Source: Bacteroidota bacterium (GTDB lineage: Bacteria; Bacteroidota; Bacteroidia; 2-12-FULL-35-15). Taken from it: a stretch of 64,000 bases of DNA. The notes beneath the pieces are model-generated. The model was given only the letters and a program-made list of their open reading frames with translations. It ran no database searches and was not told the DNA's origin. Where the stretch lies: contig JAOQAE010000002.1 in NCBI GenBank assembly GCA_025963725.1, positions 1,544,411 through 1,608,410 on the forward strand, given 5' to 3'. A program made the translations under genes and the position numbers. Position 1 is the first letter of the stretch; each line of letters opens with the position of its first letter. Of the stretch, positions 26,161 through 35,558 are shown in pieces.

Positions 26161-27216
26161 ATGAAAAAAGTAATCTTTACACTTTTTGCAGCAATCTCAT
26201 TCCTGGCCGTTGCAACTGCGCAAACCGACAGTATTGTGAAGGCCAAGGTGCTCGACGATGGCTCACAGGACGCCGAGAAATTCTACAACGCGGGCATCTC
26301 TGCCTTTGCGGCGAAAAATTTTCAGTCGGCACTCAGCAACTTCAGCGATGCGATCGGGAAAAAAGCTGATTTTGAACGCGCATGGTACAACCGCGGAACC
26401 ACCAAATTTGAAATGAAAGATTATAACGGCGCGATCTCCGATTTCGACAAGGCGCTGACGATCGTACAGAGCCCCGATAGCTATTTCAGCCGCGGACAAG
26501 CGAAGTACGCGCTGGGCAATAAATCCGGCGCAGCGGAAGACTACTCCAAAACAATAGAAGTGAAAAGCGATTATGCACAGGCCTATTATTACCGCGGCGG
26601 CATTAAATTCGAGAACGGCGATTACAAGGGAGCTATCGAAGATTTCAGCGCAGCCATAAAAGCAAAGCCCGATTACGCCTATGCGTATAACGACCGCGGC
26701 AGCGCAAAGCGCATGCTGGATGATATCGACGGCGCCATCAGCGATTACAACAAAGCGCTGGTTGCCAATTCGGAAATGGCATTCGCCTATAACAACATTG
26801 CGAGCGCAAAACGCAAAAAAGGCGATTTCAAAGGCGCTATCAGCGATTACTCGGAAGCGATCCGCATCCAGAAAGATTATTACATCGCCTACAACAACCG
26901 CGGCAGCGCAAAATTCGATGCCGGCGATTATGCAGGCGCCATCGAAGATTTTAATAAGGCGATCTCTCTGAAGCCCGACTATGCATTCGCATACAATAAC
27001 CGCGCATCTGCCAAATTCAAGCAGAAGGATTACAAAGGGAGCGTTGAAGATTGCAACAAGGCTATCCAGCTGAATGCCTCTTACGGATACGCTTACATGA
27101 ACCGGGGAATTGCAAAGGAAATGCTGCGCGATGATGCAGGCGCCTGCGCCGACTGGAAAAAAGCAGCAGAGCTGGGAGCTGAAACGGCGAAAAATTATAC
27201 GGGAGACTGTAAATAG
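26161..27216 (+). CDS. Secreted TPR-repeat protein
   Basis: 351 aa. Signal peptide (MKKVIFTLFAAISFLAVATAQ) followed by about eight or nine near-identical 34-residue TPRs (repeating AFAYNNRASAKFKQKDYKGSVEDCNKAI-type units, in particular DYKGAIEDFSAAIKAKPDYA). The highly regular repeats are recent duplications. The protein likely scaffolds periplasmic or outer-membrane complexes; the OmpA/PorE-like gene follows downstream on the same strand. Partner unknown. Confidence 0.85.
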   Translation: MKKVIFTLFAAISFLAVATAQTDSIVKAKVLDDGSQDAEKFYNAGISAFAAKNFQSALSNFSDAIGKKADFERAWYNRGTTKFEMKDYNGAISDFDKALTIVQSPDSYFSRGQAKYALGNKSGAAEDYSKTIEVKSDYAQAYYYRGGIKFENGDYKGAIEDFSAAIKAKPDYAYAYNDRGSAKRMLDDIDGAISDYNKALVANSEMAFAYNNIASAKRKKGDFKGAISDYSEAIRIQKDYYIAYNNRGSAKFDAGDYAGAIEDFNKAISLKPDYAFAYNNRASAKFKQKDYKGSVEDCNKAIQLNASYGYAYMNRGIAKEMLRDDAGACADWKKAAELGAETAKNYTGDCK

Positions 27217-27261
27217 AACGGAGAGAGGCGAACGGAGGTTGGAGAAATTAGAACTATAATC

Positions 27262-27292
27262 ATCGTCATTCCGTGCCACGACACGGAATCTC
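27262..27292. repeat. GTCATTCCGTGCC...GACACGGAATC palindromic repeat
   Basis: CCGTGCCACGACACGG forms a stem and is flanked by GTCATT and AATCTCT. Related copies are at 23383-23406 (reverse) and 30240-30285. Confidence 0.65.
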
Positions 27293-27352
27293 TCTAAAAT
27301 CACAAAGCGATTCCAATTTATAAGTACACAGTAACAAACTGAAAAACCAAAA

Positions 27353-29404
27353 ATGAAAAAGATCATAACCTTCTTAGTATGTATTTTCTCCGTAACCGCT
27401 TTCGCGCAGAATGTGGAATTTACCAAAGAGAATTTCAAGGACAATAAAGACGGCCTCAAGGAAGCAAAGAACAATATCGAAACGGGCGACAAGCTCTTCG
27501 AACAAGGCTCCATCTTTTACAAGCAGGCGATCGATCCCTACCTGCTCGCAAACAAGTTCAACCCGAACAATGCGCTGCTGAACTTCAAGATCGGGAAATG
27601 CTACCTGTACTCGAACTATAAGTTAAAGTCGATCCCGTTTCTTGAAAAAGCGATCCAGCTGAACCCTTCTGTTGATCCGCAGGTGCATTACGTAATGGCG
27701 AAGGCATATCACCTCGACATGCAGTGGGACAAAGCCATTACCGAATACAAAGCCTTCCAGGCAACGCTTACAAAGGTCGACGAGTTCAAGGACCTGATCG
27801 AAGAAGTGAACAAGCACATTACCGAATGCATTACAGGAAAAGAGCTGGTAAAAAAGCCATTGCGCGTGTTCATCGACAATGCAGGCGCGGAGATCAATTC
27901 ACAATATCCCGATTACGGCCCTGTAATTTCGGCGGATGAATCGGTAATGCTCTTTACTTCCCGCAGGCCCACCACCACCGGCGGCGCTATTGATCCGGGC
28001 ATCAACGAATATTACGAGGACATTTATATCTCCACGAAAAAGGACGGCAAATGGACACCTGCCCAGAACATGGGCAAGCCGATCAATACCGAAGACCACG
28101 ATGCCAACTCCGGCTTATCGGCCGATGGCCAGAAGTTCCTCATCTACATCGGGAAGAACAACGGCGATTTGTACGAAGCTGAATTAAAAGGAGAAACATG
28201 GAGCAAGCCGGAGCGCATGAACAAGAACATCAATACGGATTTCCATGAATCATCCGCCTGCTATTCACCCGACGGGAAATCGGTTTACTTTGTTTCCGAC
28301 AAGCCTGAAGGCGGACTTGGCGACCGCGATATTTACATGTCGACAAAAGACGAAAAAGGCAAATGGGGAAAAGCCGTTAACCTTGGCCCTACCATCAACA
28401 CCGCGTATGGCGAGGAAGGCGTGTTCATTCACCCCGACGGAAAAACAATGTATTTCAGCTCGCAGGGGCACAAAACCATGGGCGGGTACGATATCTTTAA
28501 ATCTGTGCTCGAGAACGGAAAATGGAGCGAGCCGGTGAACATCGGATACCCTGTGAACACTCCTGATGATGACGTGTTCTTCGTAACCTCCGCCAGCGGA
28601 AAGCATGGTTATTATGCCTCGTTCAACGCGAACGGATTCGGTGAAAAAGATATTTACATGATCACATTCCTGGGCTATGAAAAGCCGTTGGTGCTCAACA
28701 ACGAGGACAACCTGCTTGCCAGCCAAACCGCTCCTGTAAAGGAAACGGTGATCGCACCAACCGTGCAGATCAAGGAAGCGCAGCTCACTATCTTAAAAGG
28801 CGTGATCACCGATGACCTTACAAAGAAGCCGCTGGAAGCCACTATCGAGATCATCGACAACCAGAAGAACGAGATCATCGCCAGCTTTACCTCCAACAGC
28901 TCCACAGGTAAATACCTTGTATCGCTGCCTGCGGGAAGAAATTACGGGATCGCAGTGAAGAAGGAAAATTACCTGTTCCACTCCGAAAATTTCGACATCC
29001 CCAACACGGCGGCTTACCAGGAAGTAGTGAAGGATGTTGCATTGAAGAACATCGCGGTGGGAAGCAAGATCATCCTGAAAAATATTTTCTTTGACTTCGA
29101 TAAGGCAACGCTTCGCCCTGAATCTACGAACGAGCTGGAGCGCCTCACAAAATTACTGAACGATGTGCCTACATTGAAGATCGAGATCTCCGGCCACACC
29201 GATTCGAAAGGAGCCGATGCCTACAACAAAACATTATCGAACAACCGCGCAAAAGCAGTGGTTGATTACCTAATCTCCAAGGGTATTGCAGCCGACCGCC
29301 TCACCTCAGTGGGTTACGGCGAGGAGCAGCCGATAGCTACCAACGATACCGATGAAGGAAGACAATTGAACAGAAGGACGGAGTTTAAGATCCTCAGCAA
29401 ATAA
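27353..29404 (+). CDS. PorE-like TPR-PD40-CRD-OmpA outer-membrane/peptidoglycan protein
   Basis: 683 aa. Order of domains: signal peptide (1-19), TPR-type helices (~25-165), WD40/PD40-like propeller (~185-435; SADESVMLFTSRRP, GLSADGQKFLIY, YSPDGKSVYFVSDKPEGGLG, HPDGKTMYFSS), carboxypeptidase-regulatory-like domain (~475-560; LKGVITDDLTKKPLEATIEI) and a C-terminal OmpA domain (~575-683; NIFFDFDKATL, ISGHTDSKGADAYN, NRAKAVVDYL). This exact order is that of PorE of the type IX secretion system, which binds peptidoglycan; a PorE role is inferred. The last strand is followed by a repeat-derived terminator. Confidence 0.88.
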   Translation: MKKIITFLVCIFSVTAFAQNVEFTKENFKDNKDGLKEAKNNIETGDKLFEQGSIFYKQAIDPYLLANKFNPNNALLNFKIGKCYLYSNYKLKSIPFLEKAIQLNPSVDPQVHYVMAKAYHLDMQWDKAITEYKAFQATLTKVDEFKDLIEEVNKHITECITGKELVKKPLRVFIDNAGAEINSQYPDYGPVISADESVMLFTSRRPTTTGGAIDPGINEYYEDIYISTKKDGKWTPAQNMGKPINTEDHDANSGLSADGQKFLIYIGKNNGDLYEAELKGETWSKPERMNKNINTDFHESSACYSPDGKSVYFVSDKPEGGLGDRDIYMSTKDEKGKWGKAVNLGPTINTAYGEEGVFIHPDGKTMYFSSQGHKTMGGYDIFKSVLENGKWSEPVNIGYPVNTPDDDVFFVTSASGKHGYYASFNANGFGEKDIYMITFLGYEKPLVLNNEDNLLASQTAPVKETVIAPTVQIKEAQLTILKGVITDDLTKKPLEATIEIIDNQKNEIIASFTSNSSTGKYLVSLPAGRNYGIAVKKENYLFHSENFDIPNTAAYQEVVKDVALKNIAVGSKIILKNIFFDFDKATLRPESTNELERLTKLLNDVPTLKIEISGHTDSKGADAYNKTLSNNRAKAVVDYLISKGIAADRLTSVGYGEEQPIATNDTDEGRQLNRRTEFKILSK

Positions 29405-29415
29405 CCTCAGCCCAA

Positions 29416-29474
29416 CCCCTCTCCATGTGCCTGCGCTGAAGCTTTAGCGCAAGCGTATGGAGAGGGGCTTTTTA
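29416..29474 (+). terminator. Repeat-derived terminator after the PorE-like gene
   Basis: CCCCTCTCCAT (29416-29426) pairs with ATGGAGAGGGG (29457-29467), followed by CTTTTTAATT. A nested TGCGCT/AGCGCA hairpin sits inside. The left arm is preceded by CCTCAGCCCAA, the same leader as the repeats at 61504 and 63544. Confidence 0.75.
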
Positions 29475-29523
29475 ATTCTGCTTCTCTGCGAACTCCGCGT
29501 CTCTGCGAGAAAAGAAAAACACT

Positions 29524-30192
29524 ATGCAGCGACAAATAATCACTACCTCCGATGGCTCCCACTCTTTATACGTTCCGGAGCTGAACGAGCACTACCATTC
29601 CATTCACGGCGCCATACAGGAATCACGGCATGTGTTCATTGAAGCGGGGTTAAAGCATACACTGAATAATAATCATTCCGCTCTCTCTGTTTTTGAAGTG
29701 GGCTTTGGAACAGGATTGAACGCATTGCTCACGTATCTTGAATCGGAACGATCAGGAGTAAAGATCGATTACACTTCGGTTGAAGCATTTCCGCTCGAAG
29801 AAGCGATCTTCCATGAGCTTAATTATCCGGCCGAGATCGGCGCAGGCAGGGAAGCGTTTGAGCAGCTGCACGCCTCTTCATGGGAAGTTAAGACAAACAT
29901 CTCAGAAAATTTTTCATTGCTGAAGCTAAAAACGAGCCTGCTGGATGTGGTGCTTAAAGATGAGCTGTATGATCTTGTTTACTTCGATGCCTTCGGTCCG
30001 CCGGTGCAGCCGGAGATGTGGACGGATGAAGTATTTTCGAAGCTCTGCAAGGCAATGAAGAAAGGCGGGGTGCTTGTTACCTATTGCGCGAAAGGCGAAG
30101 TGCGGCGCGCCATGAAGCGTGCGGGGCTTAGCGTTGAAAAAATTCCGGGCCCTCCGGGGAAAAGAGAAATGGTGAGGGCGGTGAAGGATTAG
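29524..30192 (+). CDS. mnmD: tRNA (mnm5s2U34) methyltransferase MnmD
   Basis: 222 aa, the stand-alone methyltransferase corresponding to the N-terminal half of MnmC. SAM-binding FEVGFGTGLNALL (57-69), then VYFDAFGPPVQPEMWTDEVF, GGVLVTYCAKGEVRRAM and the family's C-terminal PGPPGKREM. It methylates nm5s2U34 of wobble uridine in certain tRNAs, in the cytosol. The FAD oxidoreductase half (MnmC2) is absent, as is common outside Gammaproteobacteria. Confidence 0.93.
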   Translation: MQRQIITTSDGSHSLYVPELNEHYHSIHGAIQESRHVFIEAGLKHTLNNNHSALSVFEVGFGTGLNALLTYLESERSGVKIDYTSVEAFPLEEAIFHELNYPAEIGAGREAFEQLHASSWEVKTNISENFSLLKLKTSLLDVVLKDELYDLVYFDAFGPPVQPEMWTDEVFSKLCKAMKKGGVLVTYCAKGEVRRAMKRAGLSVEKIPGPPGKREMVRAVKD

Positions 30193-30239
30193 TTTGAAGC
30201 CTGTTTTTAGAAGCCTGTTTAGGAGCGCAGGATGACCGG

Positions 30240-30480
30240 TCATCCCGTGCTGCAGCGTGTCATCCCGAGTTTGCCCGAGGGATCTTATTCTGTGTGCAGG
30301 CTATGTTCAATGGTACGCTGATCTCCACAGATCTTTTTATGTCTTAAAATATGATCGTCTGCGACGATTATGATGGCTTATGATTGACGTACCGGGTGTT
30401 TCTGTGGGTTGTCAGTTCGAGCGAAGTCGAGAACGTGCGGGGCGTTTGATATGCTGCGTTACGCAGATCTTCTACTTCCA
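30240..30480. repeat. Composite repeat region (no gene)
   Basis: The 291-bp gap 30193-30483 holds CATCCCGTGCTGCAGCGTGTC and CATCCCGAG...GAGGGATCTTA units, then GTACGCTGATCTCCACAGAT, TTATGATGGCTTATGATTGA and TTCGAGCGAAGTCGAGAACG (30416-30437). The 30310-30437 part recurs in the same order at 45790-45941. No ORF or promoter seen. Confidence 0.75.
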
Positions 30481-30483
30481 GGA

Positions 30484-31704
30484 TCAAGGCCTTACCACCA
30501 CTTTCAATGAAGGATACCTGAAATAGCATCCGGCAGAATCATTCTCCAGCACACTTACAGTTCCCTGCTTTTTCCCGAAATCAAGAATAAGCTCGTTTGT
30601 ATTTTCCGGTCCAACCGGCACCGCGTCATCAGGGTACGACCAGCTGTAAGTGGAGCCTTTGTTAAAGGGAACACTGTATTTCACATGCTGTTCACCTTCT
30701 GTCACCTCTGCTTTTCCAATGATCTTCGGCTCGGGGATCAACCCGAAATCAATAGCGGTCCAGTAGGTTGAAAAGAAATCGTCATCCACCGAAAAGGGCA
30801 CCATCTTGCCTCCTTCATCCCGGCAGTTTCCCGGGTTGATCATCAGCGCATGGCCAATATTCTTCACTTCGTAATACGTTACAACGGGTTCGTTCGCCGG
30901 ATTCCTGTACACGTATTTCCGGATGTTCACATTATTTGCAAAATCAGCCACAGTATCATCCGCCAGCGTGTCGGCGCCATGCACATTTGTCCACTGCTCG
31001 ATGAGCTCGTACGCATTTTTACTATTCACCACAATGTCGCGGCGGCCCTGGTAAACGATCATTTTGGGATAAGGGCCTTTGAAGGCAGGATTGGCATCCC
31101 GCACAAAATCGCCCCATTCTTTCGGACTGCGGTTCACCCAGCCCATCATGGCGCTGGTGGTGCTGAACACGTTTACGGCAGACTTATACGCACCGCCTGC
31201 GAAAATGGCGCCGGTATTGAAGGTTCCGGGATATACGGCCATCATCACTACACCCATGGCAGCACCCGCCGAAAGGCCGGTAATGAACACCCGCGATGAA
31301 TCCACATGATATTCCTTCTCAAACTCATCGATCATTTGTTTGATGGATGCACATTCGCCACGGTCGCGGTCGATATCCGCAGCGCGGTACCAATTGAAGC
31401 ACATGGAAGGGTTGTTGCTTGCTTTCTGCTGCGGGTATAGCACGCGGAAGCCATACGTATCCGCCAGCCTGCTCCAGCCGCTCTGCTCAGAGACCAGCTG
31501 TGCCGACTGCGAGCAACCGTGCAGCACTACCACCAGCGGGCGCCTGTCGTCCTTCGCCAAAGCGGCCGGCGCATACACATACATGCTCAGGTTACCGGGA
31601 TTGGTGCCAAAATAAGGAACTTCCGTAACCGGGGCTTGCGGAAACAGGGAAAACGGGGCCGCTAAAAGCAGGGAAAGCAGGAATATTTTCGCGAAGCTGT
31701 TCAC
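30484..31704 (-). CDS. PHB-depolymerase-family esterase with C-terminal Ig/PKD-like domain
   Basis: 406 aa. Signal peptide (MNSFAKIFLLSLLLAAPFSLFPQ), then an alpha/beta-hydrolase core (~40-300) with VVLHGCSQSAQ (oxyanion) and nucleophile motif ITGLSAGAAM (Ser ~144), and HALMINPGN near the catalytic His. A ~75-residue C-terminal beta domain (KAEVTEGEQHVKYSV...GTVSVLENDSAGC) looks PKD/Ig-like. The family includes poly(hydroxybutyrate) depolymerases and feruloyl-type esterases; no substrate can be named here. Confidence 0.88.
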   Translation of the reverse strand: MNSFAKIFLLSLLLAAPFSLFPQAPVTEVPYFGTNPGNLSMYVYAPAALAKDDRRPLVVVLHGCSQSAQLVSEQSGWSRLADTYGFRVLYPQQKASNNPSMCFNWYRAADIDRDRGECASIKQMIDEFEKEYHVDSSRVFITGLSAGAAMGVVMMAVYPGTFNTGAIFAGGAYKSAVNVFSTTSAMMGWVNRSPKEWGDFVRDANPAFKGPYPKMIVYQGRRDIVVNSKNAYELIEQWTNVHGADTLADDTVADFANNVNIRKYVYRNPANEPVVTYYEVKNIGHALMINPGNCRDEGGKMVPFSVDDDFFSTYWTAIDFGLIPEPKIIGKAEVTEGEQHVKYSVPFNKGSTYSWSYPDDAVPVGPENTNELILDFGKKQGTVSVLENDSAGCYFRYPSLKVVVRP

Positions 31705-31754
31705 AGGGAGCTATAATTGGTTCGGTTACCGGTAAATTTATATAATTTTGCAGT

Positions 31755-32204
31755 ATGGCTGCAAAACATTTTAACGTGCGTGTTTACGGCGTCCTGATCG
31801 AAAACGGGAAGGTACTGGTATGCGATGAGCTGATCAAGGGGCATGAGATCACGAAATTTCCTGGCGGCGGACTGGAACACGGGGAAGGCACCATCGATTG
31901 CCTGAAAAGGGAATTTGTGGAAGAAACGGGACATGCGGTGGAGGTAACGGAGCATTTTTACACGACCGACTTCTACCAGAAATCAGCTTATAACCCCAAT
32001 CACCAGATCATCAGTATTTACTACATAGTAAAGCCTCTTGAAGGATTTACGGTAAAAAGCACCGATAAGGTCTTTGATTTCGTGAATAAAACCGATTACG
32101 CCCAAACGTTCCGCTGGGTAGACGTGAAAACGATCAGTGGCGAAGATTTTACCCTGCCGATCGATAAAAAAGTGGGTGAGCTGATAAAAGAAAGATTTAG
32201 TTAA
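31755..32204 (+). CDS. Nudix hydrolase
   Basis: 149 aa. Complete Nudix box G-x5-E-x7-R-E-x2-E-E-x-G at 38-60 (GGGLEHGEGTIDCLKREFVE then ETG). The single-domain form hydrolyses a nucleoside diphosphate linked to another moiety; the substrate cannot be told. Its 3' end overlaps the end of the convergent apaG by 8 bp. Confidence 0.9.
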   Translation: MAAKHFNVRVYGVLIENGKVLVCDELIKGHEITKFPGGGLEHGEGTIDCLKREFVEETGHAVEVTEHFYTTDFYQKSAYNPNHQIISIYYIVKPLEGFTVKSTDKVFDFVNKTDYAQTFRWVDVKTISGEDFTLPIDKKVGELIKERFS

Positions 32205-32592
32205 GGCGCTGCGGAACGATCAGCTCGAATTCGGGGATGTTCACATAAAAGCGCGCCTTGTCGATCTTGCGCTCCATCATGTAGGTTCCGCGCATCTTAC
32301 CGATATCCGTGGTAAGGCTGCAGGCCGATTCGTACTCGAACACTTCCCCCGGCTCCAAAACAGGCTGTTCGCCTACCACTCCCTCGCCGTCAACCTCACT
32401 GTGCTCGCTGGAAGAATCGTAGATGTCCCAGTGGCGGGACAGCAGCTGGACGGTGAAATCGCTCTTATTCTCGATGGTGATCCTGTAGCTGAATAAGAAA
32501 TGACGGTGTTCAGCCACCGAATGTTCGCTTTGAAACCTTGTTTCAACGCTGATCCGGATCCCGTGAGTTACCTCTGTTGCTTGTGTTCCCAT
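32197..32592 (-). CDS. apaG: ApaG-family protein
   Basis: 131 aa, standard ApaG beta-sandwich. Family motifs: HFLFSYRITIENKSDFTVQLLSRHW, then EGVVGEQPVLEPGEVFEYESAC and MRGTYMM. ApaG is linked to cation efflux and diadenosine-tetraphosphate metabolism in Enterobacteria, mechanism unclear; DUF525 also occurs in eukaryotic F-box proteins. Lies downstream of the T9SS plug gene (127 bp gap, same strand). Confidence 0.93.
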   Translation of the reverse strand: MGTQATEVTHGIRISVETRFQSEHSVAEHRHFLFSYRITIENKSDFTVQLLSRHWDIYDSSSEHSEVDGEGVVGEQPVLEPGEVFEYESACSLTTDIGKMRGTYMMERKIDKARFYVNIPEFELIVPQRLN

Positions 32593-32719
32593 AACATTAA
32601 CGTTTTAAATGTTTGGTGTTAGTTTTTACAATATTAAACATTTACCCTCCAGATTAACAAGTTTCAAGCCAAAAGGTTTTAAACAACCGGCCCTTCTACA
32701 ATCAGGCAAACCTTTCCGC

Positions 32720-34096
32720 TTAGTAATCCCTGTGGGAATTCAGGCGCTTCACCCCGATCAGCTGGTCGTAAAAAGTACCCTGCTGGCGGTGATACACATA
32801 GATCATGTAATCATTCTCCGTTTCGTAATGCGAGCCTTCAATGAGCGTTTCATCCGCAACCGTTGAGCCATCCTTCATGAACACATACTCGTAATTGTAA
32901 AGCCCCTGCTTTAAGTACAGCGTGCATTCATAGCCAAGGCGCGTCTTATTGTAATGCATGAGGTTCTCCTTGTTGCATCTCCAGTCGTTAAAAGCCCCGA
33001 ACACATACAAATTCCCTTCGAGCAGCGGATCGGTAAGTGGGAGAAAGAACTTCACAAAGCAGTAATCCGCTTCCACTTCACTGTTAGTTCCCTCCTGTAC
33101 TTTGATGAAATAATTGCCGTTCATTTCAGTATACGTAGAATAGCGCTTGTAGGATCTTTTCTCATCCTTATAAAGCTCCACATGATTTCCCAGCGAATCG
33201 GCCTTCACAGAGAACACAAACTCGGTATGGTAGCGCAGGCTCTTGATATCGAAATAGCGGAACTCATTCCCACCGGGGAACACATTGAGGTCGTCGTTAT
33301 CATACACCAGCTCATTGTCCTTTACGAACTGCGGCCGAAAGCCTGTTTTCATGTTGTCCCAACGGTTGTTCTGGGTCATCACAATGGTAAGGTCATTATA
33401 CGGATTCTTAATATCATAGCCGGTATGGTCGATCGTAAAATCCAGCTCCTGCCTGTAATTCCGCTCCTCTATGATGCTTGCCTGCGTCACCCTTGAAATA
33501 ATGTTCAGCCTGTTCTGGTGGATCATGAAGCGCCTTGTAAGCACGAGGTTATTAGGATCCGAATCGGCATACACCTTCAGGATGTAATTCCCCGTTTTGG
33601 TGATCCGCATGCTGTTATTCGGAAAGGTAGCGCTGTAATGCGTGAATTTCTGCAGGGTGTTGAAGGAATAGCGGTAATCATTAATGTTGTTGTCGGCAAA
33701 GCCATCGATGTACTCGGCGGGGACAAGATCGGAAGGCTCCCAGTTGGCGTTGCAGTGGATGATGGTGTAGGAATAGCTTTTCAGGTCGGCATCCAGGTCG
33801 TCGAAAGCCAGCTTCAGCTTTTCCGTGGAGCCCAGCGCAAGCAGCGGCTGGCTCAGCTCGAAGCTTTCATCATACAGCTGCACGGATTTAATATTGGGCT
33901 TGTAAACGTAATTCTCGTAGCGAATGGAATTGTCGCCGTAGTAATCGTCGGTGACCGTGTCGGTTGCCGATTCCATCATTGTTTTCCATTTGCTTTTCTT
34001 CTTTTCCTTTTGCGCGGATACATCGCCGGAAAAGGCCAGAAGCAGCAGCGCAGGCAGGAAATAACGGAAAGTGAGATTAGTGAACAGCTGCATCAT
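32720..34096 (-). CDS. T9SS plug-family protein (DUF5103)
   Basis: 458 aa. Signal peptide (TNLTFRYFLPALLLLAFSGDVSAQ) then the N-terminal beta-sandwich of DUF5103, recognised by NPYNDLTIVMTQNNRWDN, the ELVYDNDDLNVFPGGNEFRY block and the SLRYHTEFV strand. The family includes the plug protein of the SprA translocon in the type IX secretion system, which sits in the outer-membrane complex. It is the last gene of a minus-strand operon and follows the truncated LTA-like gene by 17 bp. Confidence 0.88.
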   Translation of the reverse strand: MMQLFTNLTFRYFLPALLLLAFSGDVSAQKEKKKSKWKTMMESATDTVTDDYYGDNSIRYENYVYKPNIKSVQLYDESFELSQPLLALGSTEKLKLAFDDLDADLKSYSYTIIHCNANWEPSDLVPAEYIDGFADNNINDYRYSFNTLQKFTHYSATFPNNSMRITKTGNYILKVYADSDPNNLVLTRRFMIHQNRLNIISRVTQASIIEERNYRQELDFTIDHTGYDIKNPYNDLTIVMTQNNRWDNMKTGFRPQFVKDNELVYDNDDLNVFPGGNEFRYFDIKSLRYHTEFVFSVKADSLGNHVELYKDEKRSYKRYSTYTEMNGNYFIKVQEGTNSEVEADYCFVKFFLPLTDPLLEGNLYVFGAFNDWRCNKENLMHYNKTRLGYECTLYLKQGLYNYEYVFMKDGSTVADETLIEGSHYETENDYMIYVYHRQQGTFYDQLIGVKRLNSHRDY

Positions 34097-34113
34097 TCGA
34101 TGTATACTAACAG

Positions 34114-34809
34114 TTATTGTGCCGGATTATTGTAAACCATGCTGTTTGCAAAGTACCAGATGTTGTTGGTGGCAATGTGGTTGTTGATCTCCAGTTCCGA
34201 ATAATGAAGCTGATCACCTTTAATGGCTGCAATATTCAAATCGATGCGGTAGCCGACGATGAACATCAGCCCGATCCCGATAATGTGGAAGGTCCTCAGC
34301 CGCTTGTTTTCCAGCGGATACGAAAAGTTGGTGATGTAATTCCTGTAAAAGCGGATGCCGATGTACGTGAACAGCCCGGCAAAAGCAAACAGCAGCAGCA
34401 CCGACCAGAGCGAAAAAAAAGAGATGGCGTGCTCAGGGTCGAACAGCTGCTTCAGCATGCTGAAATTCAGCAGCCGGCCCCATTCGCCATACATTTTTAT
34501 GTTGGTGACGCTGAGCAGCGATGTTAAAATGATGAGCCCGAAATTATAGGCAAGGTTTAAGCGGTGGATGAACCTTGTTTTATAAAACTGCTGGGAGATC
34601 CAGAGGAGGTAAGGAATGAAGGCCATAACGCATGCCGCGGAAATATCCACGGGCAGGGCATAGTAAAAGCCGAGGCCGGTCTCCGAATGCCCATGATCGG
34701 GGATCCTTGCATGCTGGTAGATGATGAACAAAACACGGAATGCCACAAAAAAAGCCAGCCAGAAAATGATCAGGCGGAGTACATACGGTATTTTTAAGTT
34801 CAGGTCCAT
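34114..34809 (-). pseudogene. LTA-synthase-like membrane N-terminus lacking the sulfatase domain
   Basis: 231 aa with about five TM helices (e.g. LRLIIFWLAFFVAFRVLFIIY, LIILTSLLSVTNIKMYGEWG, WSVLLLFAFAGLFTYIGIRFY, FHIIGIGLMFIVGYRID). This matches the N-terminal membrane half of LTA-synthase/sulfatase-family transferases, including the closing NNHIATNNIWYFANS before the point where the extracellular catalytic domain should begin. The frame stops a few residues later and the plug gene starts 17 bp on; no sulfatase motifs occur in any frame nearby. Either a remnant or a protein reduced to its membrane part. It starts 2 bp after the GIN gene stop. Confidence 0.6.
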
Positions 34810-34811
34810 TG

Positions 34812-35558
34812 TCAGCGAAGATATAATTTCCCGGTTCCGTTCTGCTCTTTCTGCACGGTGGCGGGTGCGCCGAAGCAGAATACATCGCCTTTCTCATCGA
34901 GCCGGCAGATCAGGAGGCTGCTTGCACGAATGTAGCTGATGCCCAGGGTAAAGGTATGAATATAAGTATAGGTGGTTTGCAGCTCCTGCGCGTAAATGTA
35001 CGCGGTGCCGCCAATGCTGATGTCGTGCTCGCTGGTATTGCCGCGCAGCACTACGTCGCCGGAGCCGTGCATGTGAGACAATACGCGCAGGTTATTCACC
35101 GTAAGCTCGATACCTCCGGAGTTCTTCGTCTGCACATCCAGCGTATCCGTTGTAATGGTGTTCAGCGATTTGATATCGCCTGTTCCGTCGGAGGTGATGA
35201 AGCTGATCTTCGGCATGCGGATGTATACGTTCAAAGGCTTTTTATAGCTGCGTGTCCAGTTGCACCTGTTCTTGTTGCGGATGAACAGCGTTCCGTCCAC
35301 CACTTCGGTTTTAATAAGCGGCGCAATATTCTCACCGGCTTCCACGGTTACTTCGGTAACGGAATCCTGGGTTATAAAAACGTTCAGGTTGTTCTCCAGG
35401 AAGATCTTATCAAAAGCTCCGGGGTGGCGCACATCCATGATGATATCGCCGGTGCGCTTAATGCAGTCGCAGCGGTTCTCCTTTTTGCAGGAGCCGAGCA
35501 GCAGCGGCAGCAGGAGCAGCAGAACGCTTATGTGTTTTATTTTTTTCATCTTGCTCAT
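34812..35558 (-). CDS. GIN-domain (DUF2807) lipoprotein
   Basis: About 248 aa from the ATG at 35558 (MSKMKKIKHISVLL), which overlaps the upstream stop as ATGA. Lipobox LLLLPLLLGSCKKE. Mature protein is a right-handed beta-helix-like GIN domain: NVFITQDSVTEVTVEAGENI, LFIRNK, and GTGDIKSLN / SGGIELTV / GSGDVVLRG rungs. Outer-membrane attached, adhesin-head type domain of unknown ligand. Second gene of a four-gene envelope operon. Confidence 0.9.
   Translation of the reverse strand: MSKMKKIKHISVLLLLLPLLLGSCKKENRCDCIKRTGDIIMDVRHPGAFDKIFLENNLNVFITQDSVTEVTVEAGENIAPLIKTEVVDGTLFIRNKNRCNWTRSYKKPLNVYIRMPKISFITSDGTGDIKSLNTITTDTLDVQTKNSGGIELTVNNLRVLSHMHGSGDVVLRGNTSEHDISIGGTAYIYAQELQTTYTYIHTFTLGISYIRASSLLICRLDEKGDVFCFGAPATVQKEQNGTGKLYLR

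Noticed and set aside
26263-27513. Long minus-strand open frame opposite the TPR gene (416 codons).
   Set aside because: It mirrors the regular TPR repeats (repeating VIADGA/IFDGA words) and lacks a start signal; shadow of the repeats.
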